DNA of 64,000 bases from CAWDYA01 sp963806495 (lineage in GTDB: Bacteria; Acidobacteriota; Polarisedimenticolia; JACPZX01; DASXTC01). Position numbers and translations under genes: made by a program. The stretch lies in NCBI GenBank assembly GCA_963806495.1, contig CAWDYA010000006.1, forward strand, positions 62,001-126,000. The letters are read 5' to 3'. The notes beneath the pieces were generated by a model, which was not told where the DNA came from, did no database searches, and was given only the letters and a program-made list of their open reading frames with translations. Positions 49,591 through 58,217 of the stretch are shown here, in pieces; positions within the stretch are counted from its first letter, which is position 1; every line of letters starts with the position of its first letter.

Positions 49591-50118
49591 ATGCACAGGA
49601 AAATGTTCGTGATGCTCGTGACGCTCATGCTGGCTGGCACGGTCGCCATGGCGCAGCAGCAGGTTTCCGTCGACTTCGACAGGACCTACGACTACTCGAA
49701 GGTCAAGACGTTCGGGATCCAGATTGCCAGCAGCTGGGGCAACCCGCTCGGCGAGAAACGCGTCCTCGACGAGGTCTCCGGCGAGCTCGTCGGGAAGGGC
49801 TGGGTCAAATCCGACGAGGGCACACCTGACGCGATGGTGATGATCCACGGCGCCACGGAGAACAAGAGGCGGCTGAATGCCATGTACTCCGGTGGCGGTT
49901 GGCGTTTCGGAGGCACGGGCTCCATTCAGGAGCAGGACTACACGGTGGGGACTCTCATCGTGGACATTTTCGATTCCGGGACGAAGGCGCTCCTGTTCCG
50001 GGGGACGGCCCAGGACGAGCTCGCCACCAGCGTGGACAAGAACACCAAGAAGCTCGATAAGGCCACGACGAAGATGTTCAAGGACTTCCCGCCCGTACCT
50101 GCACAGAAGAAGAAGTAG
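49591..50118 (+). CDS. DUF4136 lipoprotein-like secreted protein
   Basis: 175 residues. Signal peptide (MFVMLVTLMLAGTVAMAQ), then the DUF4136 core (DYSKVKTFGIQ, VSGELVGKGW, DYTVGTLIVDIFDSGTKALLFRGTA). The mature N-terminus lacks a lipobox Cys. Start follows AGGAGGAAC. The gene lies 30 bases upstream of the sulfatase and is probably co-transcribed. Family function unknown. Confidence 0.9.
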   Translation: MHRKMFVMLVTLMLAGTVAMAQQQVSVDFDRTYDYSKVKTFGIQIASSWGNPLGEKRVLDEVSGELVGKGWVKSDEGTPDAMVMIHGATENKRRLNAMYSGGGWRFGGTGSIQEQDYTVGTLIVDIFDSGTKALLFRGTAQDELATSVDKNTKKLDKATTKMFKDFPPVPAQKKK

Positions 50119-50148
50119 CTCCTCAACCCTCATCAGGGAGACCTGTCC

Positions 50149-52518
50149 ATGAGCAGCGAAGAACGGAAATTCCGCTCGCATCTACCGATGCCCAATACGA
50201 CGCGGCCCAGGGCCGTGATGTACGACGCGAGGGATCCCAACAGCAAGTTTCCGCCGATCGATCAGTTGCGTCCGCCCAAGGGCGCGCCCAACGTCCTGCT
50301 CATCCTGATCGACGACGCGGGTTTCGGATCCGCCAGCGCGTTCGGGGGCCCTTGCCAGACACCCACCGCGGAGGCACTGGCGGCGGAAGGCCTGAAATAC
50401 ACCCGCTTTCACACGACCGCGCTGTGCTCACCCACACGGCAGGCGCTGCTGACCGGTCGCAACCACCACTCCGCCGGCATGGGCGGGATCACCGAGATCG
50501 CGACCGGCGCGCCCGGATACTGCTCGGTCCTGCCCAACAACATGTCACCGCTGGCGCGGACACTCAAGCTGAACGGCTACGCCACGGCGCAGTTCGGCAA
50601 GTGCCACGAGGTTCCGGTCTGGCAGACCAGCCCCGTCGGGCCGTATGACTCCTGGCCGGCCGGCGGCGGCGGCTTCGAGTACTTCTACGGTTTCATCGGC
50701 GGCGAGGCGAACCAGTGGTACCCGAGCCTGTTCGAGGGGACCGTCCCGGTCGAGCCGAAAAAGACGCCCGAGGAGGGGTACCATCTCGTCGAGGATATGA
50801 CCGACAAGGCGCTCGCCTGGATTGGTCAGCAGAAGGCCCTCACTCCCGACCAGCCGTTCTTCGTCTATTTCGCCCCCGGGGCCACGCATGCGCCGCATCA
50901 CGTGCCCAAGGAGTGGGCCGACAAGTACAAGGGCAAGTTCGACCAGGGTTGGGACAAGCTGCGCGAGGAGACTTTCGCCCGACAGAAGAAGCTTGGGGTC
51001 ATCCCGCCCGAGTGCCAGCTCACGGCTCGACACAAGGAGATCCCAGGCTGGGACGACATGCCTGAAGGGTTCAAGCCGGTTCTGCGCCGCGAGATGGAGG
51101 TGTACGCCGGTTACATGGAGTACACCGATCATCACGTGGGCCGGATCCTGGACTCGCTCAAGGCACTCGGCATCCTCGAGGACACGCTCATCTATTACAT
51201 CATCGGCGACAACGGGGCCTCGGCCGAAGGATCGCTCAACGGCTGCTTCAACGAGATGAGCTACTTCAACGGCCTGCAGAGCCTCGAGACACCGGAGTAC
51301 CTCGGCGAGCGCCTGGACAAGCTGGGCGGGCCAGAATCGTACAACCACTACGCGGTGGGCTGGGCGCACGCGATGAACACCCCCTACCAGTGGACCAAGC
51401 AGGTGGCATCCCACTGGGGCGGCACGCGCAACGGCACGATCGTTCACTGGCCGAGCCGGATCCAGGGCAAGGGAGAGATCCGCAACCAGTTCCATCATGT
51501 CATCGACGTCGCGCCGACCATTCTCGAGGCGGCCGGGATCCCCGAGCCGGAGTCGGTCAACGGGATCCAGCAGGCTCCGATCGAGGGTGTCAGCATGTTC
51601 TACTCGTTCAACGACGCCAAGGCGGCCGACACGCACGAGCTCCAGTACTTCGAGATGTTCGGCAACCGGGGCATCTACCATAAGGGCTGGACGGCGGTCA
51701 CGAAGCACCGGACTCCCTGGGACCTGACCGCCAAGATGGTGGCCCTGGATGACGATGTCTGGGAGCTGTACGGCCCTGACGATTGGACCCAGGCGAAGGA
51801 TCTCTCCAAGCAGATGCCCGAGAAGCTCCACGAGCTCCAGCGGCTCTGGCTCATCGAGGCGACGCGCTACAACGTGCTGCCGATCGATGATCGGACGGTC
51901 GAGAAGTTCAACCCGGACACCGCGGGCCGCCCCGTGCTCATCAAGGGGAAGACCCAGATCCTGTTTGGGGGCATGGGACGGCTGTCGGAGAACTGCGTCC
52001 TGAACATCAAGAACAAGTCCCACTCCGTTACCGCCGAGATCGTGGTGCCGGAGAAGGGTGCCCGGGGCGTCATCATCTCCCAGGGCGCCAACATCGGCGG
52101 TTGGAGCCTGTACGCGAAGGACGGGAAGCTCAAGTACTGCTACAACTGGGGCGGCTTCAAGAACTACTTCGTCGAGGCGAGCAGCCCGATCCCGGCCGGC
52201 GAGCACCAGGTGAGAATGGAATTCGCATATGCCGGTGGCGGGCTGGGCAAGGGCGGCAAGGTGACCCTGTACACCGACGGCAAGAAGGTCGGCGAGGGAC
52301 AGGTTGACAACACCCTGGCGATGGTCTTCTCCGCCGACGACGGCTGCGACGTGGGCGAGGACAGCGGCGCTCCTGTCTCACCCGACTACGGCCCGCAGGG
52401 CAACGGGTTCAACGGCCGCATCAAGGGAGTGCAGATCGCCATCGCGGATGCGGCGGAGAACTCGGACCACATGGTCTCGCCTGAAACGGCGATCCACCTG
52501 GCACTGGCACGGCAGTAG
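50149..52518 (+). CDS. Arylsulfatase, type I (CxPxR), no signal peptide
   Basis: 789 residues. N-terminal metal-site aspartates in LILIDDAGFG (Asp55/56), the maturation motif CSPTR with Cys93, and downstream ATHAPHH and GDNGASAEG metal and catalytic residues. A C-terminal beta-rich extension (about 600-780) follows the catalytic fold. It hydrolyses sulfate esters. No signal peptide, so cytoplasmic, which fits import of the ester by a transporter. Cys93 needs conversion to formylglycine, and the anSME gene at 42281 can supply this. Confidence 0.95.
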   Translation: MSSEERKFRSHLPMPNTTRPRAVMYDARDPNSKFPPIDQLRPPKGAPNVLLILIDDAGFGSASAFGGPCQTPTAEALAAEGLKYTRFHTTALCSPTRQALLTGRNHHSAGMGGITEIATGAPGYCSVLPNNMSPLARTLKLNGYATAQFGKCHEVPVWQTSPVGPYDSWPAGGGGFEYFYGFIGGEANQWYPSLFEGTVPVEPKKTPEEGYHLVEDMTDKALAWIGQQKALTPDQPFFVYFAPGATHAPHHVPKEWADKYKGKFDQGWDKLREETFARQKKLGVIPPECQLTARHKEIPGWDDMPEGFKPVLRREMEVYAGYMEYTDHHVGRILDSLKALGILEDTLIYYIIGDNGASAEGSLNGCFNEMSYFNGLQSLETPEYLGERLDKLGGPESYNHYAVGWAHAMNTPYQWTKQVASHWGGTRNGTIVHWPSRIQGKGEIRNQFHHVIDVAPTILEAAGIPEPESVNGIQQAPIEGVSMFYSFNDAKAADTHELQYFEMFGNRGIYHKGWTAVTKHRTPWDLTAKMVALDDDVWELYGPDDWTQAKDLSKQMPEKLHELQRLWLIEATRYNVLPIDDRTVEKFNPDTAGRPVLIKGKTQILFGGMGRLSENCVLNIKNKSHSVTAEIVVPEKGARGVIISQGANIGGWSLYAKDGKLKYCYNWGGFKNYFVEASSPIPAGEHQVRMEFAYAGGGLGKGGKVTLYTDGKKVGEGQVDNTLAMVFSADDGCDVGEDSGAPVSPDYGPQGNGFNGRIKGVQIAIADAAENSDHMVSPETAIHLALARQ

Positions 52519-52543
52519 GCGCGCCCGCGAGAGAGTACCCGGA

Positions 52544-52573
52544 GTGACGGCCACCCGCGAGGGTGGCCGTCAC
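52544..52573 (+). terminator. Perfect 13-bp hairpin after the sulfatase gene
   Basis: GTGACGGCCACCC-GCGA-GGGTGGCCGTCAC, a 13-bp stem with a GNRA-type tetraloop, 26 bases after the stop codon. No T-run follows, so it may be a Rho-dependent terminator or an mRNA 3' stabiliser separating sulfatase and the next gene. Confidence 0.65.
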
Positions 52574-52594
52574 ACGGCCACGCGAGGATCTCGC

Positions 52595-53281
52595 ATGCCG
52601 ATCGACACTATGAGCACGGGTCCTCACGCCGGGGGGCTCTCTCGCTTCGAGCGGCGATGGCCCGCCGTCCTCGCGATTGTCGCGGTGTTATCCCTGCTCG
52701 CGGTGCTGCCGGGGCGAGTCAGGCTGTTCCCGAACTGGGTCCCCTACCTCGCCGGGATAGCCGTCATCACACCGATGCTCGCGGTAGGACTCTCGGCGGC
52801 CAGGGCGCGCTGGGTGGCTCTCGAGCGTATGATCATGGTGCTCTTCGTCGCACTCAGCGGGGCCGGCAACCTCGCGACCCTGGCCTATCTCACACGGGAG
52901 ATGGTATACCGATCGCAGGATCTCGACGGCCTCCAGCTCCTCACCTCCAGCATCGCGGTCTGGGTCACGAACGTGCTGACCTTCGCCCTGCTCTACTGGC
53001 AGATCGATCGTGGCGGCCCCGAGCCAAGGGCCAACGACACCGGCACGGGAACGGACTGGCACTTCCCGACTCCGGCCATGGCTGATGCCTCGATCTCCGT
53101 GCGGCGCCCGACGTTCGTCGATTACATCTTTCTCGCCTTCTCGACGGCGACGGCCTTCAGCCCGACCGACGCCGTTCCCCTGACGGCACGCGCCAAGTTG
53201 CTGATGATGTTCGAGAGCACCATTTCGCTCGTGACGATCGTCGTAGTCGCGTCACGCGCCATCAACCTGCTCGGCAGCTGA
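52595..53281 (+). CDS. Channel-like membrane protein (paralogue of 36059-36709)
   Basis: 228 residues, same order of helices as the paralogue: LFPNWVPYLAGIAVITPMLA, LDGLQLLTSSIAVWVTN, YWQIDRGGP, YIFLAFSTATAFSPTDAVPL, RAKLLMMFESTISLVTIVVV. The region equivalent to a K-channel filter reads TATAFSPTD. The start at 52595 is used because AGGATCT lies upstream. Located at the 3' side of the sulfatase gene behind the hairpin. Confidence 0.7.
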   Translation: MPIDTMSTGPHAGGLSRFERRWPAVLAIVAVLSLLAVLPGRVRLFPNWVPYLAGIAVITPMLAVGLSAARARWVALERMIMVLFVALSGAGNLATLAYLTREMVYRSQDLDGLQLLTSSIAVWVTNVLTFALLYWQIDRGGPEPRANDTGTGTDWHFPTPAMADASISVRRPTFVDYIFLAFSTATAFSPTDAVPLTARAKLLMMFESTISLVTIVVVASRAINLLGS

Positions 53282-53309
53282 GGTGCCGATTGCATCCCGT
53301 GCCTCCAAT

Positions 53310-53323
53310 GGGACCGAGGTCCC
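53310..53323. promoter_or_regulatory. Degenerate palindrome GGGACC-GA-GGTCCC
   Basis: A related palindrome with GGACC/GGTCC arms, 68 bases upstream of the small secreted protein gene at 53391. Could be a further site for the FixJ-type regulator, with Ts changed to G at the outer positions. Confidence 0.45.
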
Positions 53324-53390
53324 CTGGGAGGCACCCGGTGAGGTCGGCAAACTCGTGGGTACTTTGATGCGTTTATCACGGAGGTCACTT

Positions 53391-53747
53391 ATGAGACGCT
53401 CTTTTGTGCTTGCCGCGGTTCTCGTTTCCCTTGCGGGCTTTCTGCCCGTGCACGCGGACTCTTCCTCGGACTGCAAAGCCACCTTCGAGGTCAGTCTCGT
53501 CAGACAGGAGAACTCCCTGCTGGAGTTCCAGGTGCAGGTCACATCCGACGCCACCCGGGCGCGGGTCGAGTACATGTTCGAGATCACGGTCTCCTCGAAG
53601 TCGGGGGAATCGAAGACGATCCCCGTGGACCGTGTCGTCGACATCGACGACACGACCTCGAACGAGTTCGTCACGCACAGCCTCGGCGCGGGCGAGTCCC
53701 TGGTGAAGTACGACGCCCGCATGATGAGCTGCAAGACCCAGCCATGA
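53391..53747 (+). CDS. Small secreted protein of unknown function
   Basis: 118 residues. Signal peptide (RSFVLAAVLVSLAGFLPVHA), then a beta-sandwich-like domain with one disulfide-capable Cys pair (SDCKAT and MMSCKT). Start follows CGGAGGTC. No family recognised. Upstream palindrome suggests membership of the regulon in this region. Confidence 0.75.
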   Translation: MRRSFVLAAVLVSLAGFLPVHADSSSDCKATFEVSLVRQENSLLEFQVQVTSDATRARVEYMFEITVSSKSGESKTIPVDRVVDIDDTTSNEFVTHSLGAGESLVKYDARMMSCKTQP

Positions 53748-53855
53748 GGCCTGGGTTCCCGCCGGCTACGGCGTCGCCCGGCGTCTGACCCCACGGCCGG
53801 CCGGAGCCGACTGGTCTACGATGGGCTCATCCGGTCCCGGTCGACCGAGGTGGAC

Positions 53856-54889
53856 ATGTCGCCAGCCGCGCTCTCGCCGGCCCTGAGGTTCTTCAAGAGT
53901 TCCTGCGCACGCTCGGGTCGACGATGGACTGCGACGCCGCCGGCCTCTTCGTTCTCGCCAGAAGCGTGCCGCTGTCCGGCTCATCCGGCACCCGGGTGAT
54001 CACCGGCGTGGCGCAGGTCGGCTTCGATGACTCAAAAGCCGACGACCCGATGTTCAGTGAAGGCAGGGGAATCATTGGACACGCCATCCGCACCGGTGAG
54101 CGCGTCCTCGCGCCCGACATCAGCCGGGACCCGCACTGCATCGCGGGACGCCGGGTCACCCGCTCCGAGGTGGCCGTGCCGGTCGTGAGCAGCCGGGGTG
54201 TCATCGGCGCCCTCAATGTCGAGAGCGGCCGACTCGACGCCTTCTCGTCCGCCAACGTCGAATTGCTCGAGTTTTTCGCGAGTGCCGCGGCGCTGTCGAT
54301 CGAGAAAGCGCTCCTCCACCGGCAGGTGCTCGAGAACCAACGCATCGAGGTGCAGCCCAGGCTTTCCCGCGATGTCCAGGCGGGGATTCTGCCCGTCGTC
54401 CCTCCAGTCGCGCCTGGCTATGACATCGCCGCGGTAAACCTCCCTGCGTGGGAGATCGGGGGCGATTACTACGACTACCTCTCGCTGGGCGAGGAGCAAC
54501 TCGGGCTCGTCGTGGCCGACGTCTCGGGAAAGGGAATCCCCGCCGCCCTCCTCATGGCGACCTTCCGCGCCGCCGTGCGGCACGAAATGCGGCGCCGACG
54601 CCCGATTCGGACGGTGGCCGACCAGCTCAACAGCGTTCTCATCGAGTCGTCCGAGGCGCCACGGTTCGTCACCGCGGTATCGGGCTCCCTCCACACCGCG
54701 TCGGGACGGTTCTCCTACGTGAACTTCGGGCACAACGCTCCCCTGCTCCTGAGGCGCGAGGGCGGCCGCGAGACGCTTTCGCCCGGCGGGCCTGTGCTGG
54801 GCATCATCGAAGCGGAGCGGGACCTCGCCGGGTATCGCGCGCGAGCCGGTCATCCGGATCGTCATACAGATCCGGCGGGTCGACCATGA
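53856..54889 (+). CDS. GAF-PP2C (SpoIIE-like) phosphatase, frameshifted and truncated
   Basis: ATG at 53856 follows GAGGTGG. The first 30 bases and the rest are in different frames. One missing G near 53885 would join SPAAL to EVLQEFLRTLGSTMD. GAF domain about 10-140, then SpoIIE-type PP2C with AWEIGGDYYDY, ADVSGKGIPAALLMA and NFGHNAPLLL. The C-terminal strand that should carry a late metal Asp (YTDG-type) is out of frame, and the gene stops at 54889. Probable loss of phosphatase function, or more base errors. Confidence 0.7.
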
Positions 54890-55040
54890 AGGAGATCCGC
54901 CGGCTGGCACCGGACTTGCGGTAATTTCACATGGCTCGACCGAGGATGGATCCGCGCTACAATGCCTTCTTCAAACGCATGGGACTTCGGCCTCCCGGCC
55001 GAGTCTGCGCAACGAGATGAGTTACAGGGAGGTGCTGGCC

Positions 55041-55442
55041 GTGACTGAATTCCTGCGAGCAAATCTGTACATCATCATCGGGCTTGCCCTGGTGGGGCTC
55101 TGGCTGCTCCTGCGCACCCATGCCACGAAGCTCGGGACCGGGACGACCCTGGGGGGTCTGATCGGCGCGGGCCGACCCACGGTGCTGGAGTTCTTCAGCA
55201 ACACGTGAATGCCCTGCCTCATGGCCAAGCCCATCGTGAATGGGATCGAGAAGGACCTTCAGGGCAGAGCGCCGGTGGTCAGGCTCAACATGCTGAGCGC
55301 GCAGGGACAGCAGCTCGCGCAGCGATTCGACGTGAAGGGGTTGCCGACGCTGCTCGTGCTCGACGGCTCGGGCAAGGTGATTCACCGGCAGTCCGGCATC
55401 CCGGACAAGAAGGCGGTCATGGCCAGTCTGGCAGCACGCTGA
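55041..55442 (+). CDS. Membrane-anchored thioredoxin-like selenoprotein (UxxC)
   Basis: 133 residues if the in-frame TGA at 55206-55208 is read as selenocysteine (Sec56). N-terminal helix (NLYIIIGLALVGLWLLL), then a thioredoxin fold in which EFFSNT-U-MPC gives the active site UxxC (Sec56, Cys59), followed by the cis-Pro motif GLPTLLVLDGSG. Reading does not end at the TGA: same-frame coding continues for 78 codons with a full thioredoxin core. A GTG at 55041 after AGGGAGGTG is the start; an in-frame ATG at 55017 has no site. Likely a periplasm-facing oxidoreductase. Needs SelB and tRNA-Sec encoded elsewhere. Confidence 0.88.
55230..55244 (+). promoter_or_regulatory. Candidate bacterial SECIS of the thioredoxin-like gene
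   Basis: CCCAT-CGTGA-ATGGG: a perfect five-bp stem with a five-base loop that has G in its second position, starting 26 bases after the TGA. Bacterial SECIS elements have an apical loop about 16-37 bases after the codon with a G in the first two loop positions, so position and loop fit. Confidence 0.7.
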
Positions 55443-55458
55443 CCCGGGCGCCGGCCGA

Positions 55459-56802
55459 TCAGAAGAAGATCCGGAACTCGGCTCCGCCTTCCACGTTGCG
55501 CAGGTCGAACTCCAGGGCGTGCCTTGCGAGGATCTCACGTACCAGCGTCAGGCCGATTCCCTGACCTTCCCGCTTTGTCGAGAAGAACGGGGTGAAAAGA
55601 TGCGCTTCGGATTCGGGCGGGATCCCGGGCCCGGTGTCGCGCACCGCAAGGTACGGAGGGCCGCCGCCGTCTGCGGCCAGCGTCACCGTGACGGTGCCGT
55701 CGCTCCCGACCGCCTCCGCCGCGTTGCGCAGGATGTTCACCAGCGCCTGCTCCATCTGGTTCTTGTCCAGCGAGAGCGTCGGGAACGCCTGCGGCCGCTC
55801 CCACACGAGACGGATCCGCCGCCGTCCCAGATCAGGATGCATGAGGGTGGCGATGTCGTCCATCAGCGCCGGCAGATCGCACGGCCTCAGGTCGGGCGGA
55901 GGGATCCGCACCACCCGGGCCAGATCGTTCATGAACGCGTTGAGGTTCAGGAGCCGCCGCACGGCCACGTCGATCGCCTGTCCGTAGTCTCCCCGGTCCT
56001 CCGGCCTGAGTTGCCCCTCGTACGACTGGCACGATTCGAGCAGCGAGCGCACCGCGCCGACCGAGTTGTTCACCTCGTGGGACATCATGCGGATGAGCTT
56101 GCCGTAGGCGGCGCGCTCCGAGGCCCTGAGCTCCTCCGTGAGCTCCTCGAAGAGGAAGAAGTCGCGCATGGCGCCCCGGTCATAGAACGAACCCCTGCGG
56201 ATCTTGAGACGGTGGCTGCCCCGCCAGGATACGACCGCCGACCCGCCGTCACGCAGCTCGCGCAGGGCGCGCGCCACGGCCGGTGGAAACACGTCGGCCG
56301 ACGCGCCGACCAGCCCGGCCTGCGACGACTTCCCGCCGCCGGCGTCCGTCGCACCCCCGCCGCGCTCGGCCAGACGCGCCGCCGCGGGATTGATCTGGCT
56401 GATCCTGCCGTCGTGATCGAGGGTGACCACACCCGATGGTGACGCATCGAGGAGCCGGTCCAGGAACAGGTTCCGCTCCTCGACGGTGCGCCGCTCCTCC
56501 CGGAGCTGGTCGATCATCGTGTTGTAGATCCGGATCAGGTCGTCCATCTCACGCTGCCCGACCTCGGTGAAGTGCGCGGAGAAGTCCCGCTCCCGCATCA
56601 GCTCCGACCCGGTGCGGATCAGCTCCAGCGGGACGAAGAACGAGCGCAGGAGCCAGTAGCCGGTGATCGCCGAGATGCCGAACACGACCTCCGCCGCGAG
56701 CAGAAGCATGGGCCGATCCAGCAGGGAGTAGAAGGCCATCCCCCCGAGGAGGAGGTGCAGAGCCACGACATAGAGGACGATCCGGGCTCTCAGGCTCTTC
56801 AT
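55459..56802 (-). CDS. NtrY-like sensor histidine kinase
   Basis: 447 residues. Two membrane helices (IVLYVVALHLLLGGMAFY, LAAEVVFGISAITGYWLL), HAMP-like segment, a PAS-like region with LDASPSGVVTLDHDG, then His242 in MMSHEVNNSVG and a C-terminal ATPase (NILRNAAEAV, DTGPGIP, GQGIGLTLV). Start overlaps the regulator stop by four bases (ATGA). Phosphorylates the NtrC-type regulator upstream in the operon. Confidence 0.93.
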   Translation of the reverse strand: MKSLRARIVLYVVALHLLLGGMAFYSLLDRPMLLLAAEVVFGISAITGYWLLRSFFVPLELIRTGSELMRERDFSAHFTEVGQREMDDLIRIYNTMIDQLREERRTVEERNLFLDRLLDASPSGVVTLDHDGRISQINPAAARLAERGGGATDAGGGKSSQAGLVGASADVFPPAVARALRELRDGGSAVVSWRGSHRLKIRRGSFYDRGAMRDFFLFEELTEELRASERAAYGKLIRMMSHEVNNSVGAVRSLLESCQSYEGQLRPEDRGDYGQAIDVAVRRLLNLNAFMNDLARVVRIPPPDLRPCDLPALMDDIATLMHPDLGRRRIRLVWERPQAFPTLSLDKNQMEQALVNILRNAAEAVGSDGTVTVTLAADGGGPPYLAVRDTGPGIPPESEAHLFTPFFSTKREGQGIGLTLVREILARHALEFDLRNVEGGAEFRIFF

Positions 56803-58179
56803 TCCGTGGCGAGGCCGTGCTTGACCAGACGGCGGTACAGGGCGGCCCGGCTCAGTCCGAGCGCCTCGGCGGCCCGCGAGACGTTGCCGGCGTAGTGCCG
56901 CATGCAGTTCGCGATCATGGCCCGCTCCATCTCGTCGAGCGTCATCGAGCCCGGATGCGGCAGCGTCCGCTCGCCCGTCTCGGCGCGGCCGAGCTGCTCC
57001 TGGCTCTCGAGATCCGGGCCGCGAAGCGGCGATGGCCCCCCGACCAGCACGGCCCGTTCGATCGTCTGCTGGAGCTGGCGGATGTTCCCGGGCCAGGGCC
57101 GGCGCATCAGCCAGGCCACGGCGTCGTCCGCCAGCGCGAGCGGCTCGGTGCCGTACCGCGCCGCGGCTCCCTCGAGGAAGGCCCGGGCCAGTCTCGGGAT
57201 GTCCGCGACGCGCTCGCGCAAGGCGGGCACCCGCAGCGTGATGAGGTTCAGACGGTAGAAGAGATCCTCGCGGAACGAGCCGTCGGCAACCGCCTGCGTC
57301 AGATCGCGGTTGGTGGCCGAGATCACACGCACGTCCACGGTGCGGGTCGCGCTCGAGCCGAGCACCTCGTAGGTCCGGTCCTGGAGCACGCGCAGGAGCT
57401 TCACCTGGGAGCTCGGATCCAGGTCGCCGATCTCGTCCAGGAAGATCGTCCCGCCGTCGGCCACCGCGAAGCGTCCTTTGCGATCGTTGAGCGCGTCGGT
57501 GAAAGCGCCCCGGACGTGCCCGAACATCTCGCTCTCGAACAGGGTCGAGGAGATACCCCCCAGGTTCACCTTGACGAGCGAGCCCGCGCTGCGCCGGCTG
57601 TTGCGATGGATCGCCTCGGCCACCAGCTCCTTGCCCGTTCCCGATCTCGCCGGTGATGAGAACGGAGGCGTCCGTGGGCGCCACCCGGCCGATCAGATCG
57701 AGCACCTTCAGGAAGGCGACGTCCTCGCCGACCAGCCCGCCGAAATCGAACCGCTCGTCGAGCTCGGCGCGCGAGGGCGGCGGTGCGTGGGAGGACGGCC
57801 CGCTCCGGGCCGACGGCAGACGCAGGATCGTCTCGATCGATCGAATCAGATGCGTGTTCGACCAGGGCTTGGTGACGAAATCGGAAGCACCGTTCTTGAG
57901 CCCCTCGACCGCAAGCGGGATCGAGCCCCAGGCCGTGATCAGGATCACCGGTGTCTCGGGACGGATCTCCCGGATGCGCCCCAGCAGCTCGAGCCCTTCC
58001 CGCCCGCTGGTGTCGCGCGAGAAGTTCATGTCCTGGAGAACCAGATCGAACCGGCGATCACGCAGGAGAGCCAGCGCGTCGTCGGGGTCCCCGGCCGCAG
58101 CATGCGCGTGGCCGTGCCGCTTCAGGAGCAGCCCCAGGGAGGCCGTCACGGACGGGTCGTCATCGATGATGAGAATCAC
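56799..58179 (-). CDS. NtrC-family sigma-54 response regulator (one frameshift)
   Basis: About 459 residues when one base is removed in the CCC run (57640-57642 plus-strand). GTG start. Receiver with Asp50 in LVLQDMNF, an AAA+ domain with corrected Walker A GEIGTGKE, GAFTDA loop in place of the usual GAFTGA, Walker B GGTIFLDEIGDL, sensor SATNRD, arginine-finger region FREDLFYRLN, and a Fis-type helix-turn-helix (GNVSRAAEALGLSRAALYRR). It should activate the sigma-54 promoter in front of the operon. The GAFTDA substitution is known in some members of this family. Confidence 0.92.
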
Positions 58180-58217
58180 GATCCCCCCGCCTGGCGCGCG
58201 CGCCGAGGGCCCCGAGG

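Noticed and set aside
54887..54889. TGA at the end of the GAF/PP2C gene as a third selenocysteine
   Set aside because: After the codon the frame carries no recognisable PP2C sequence and stops again soon. The position is not catalytic Cys, and no SECIS-like stem is evident.
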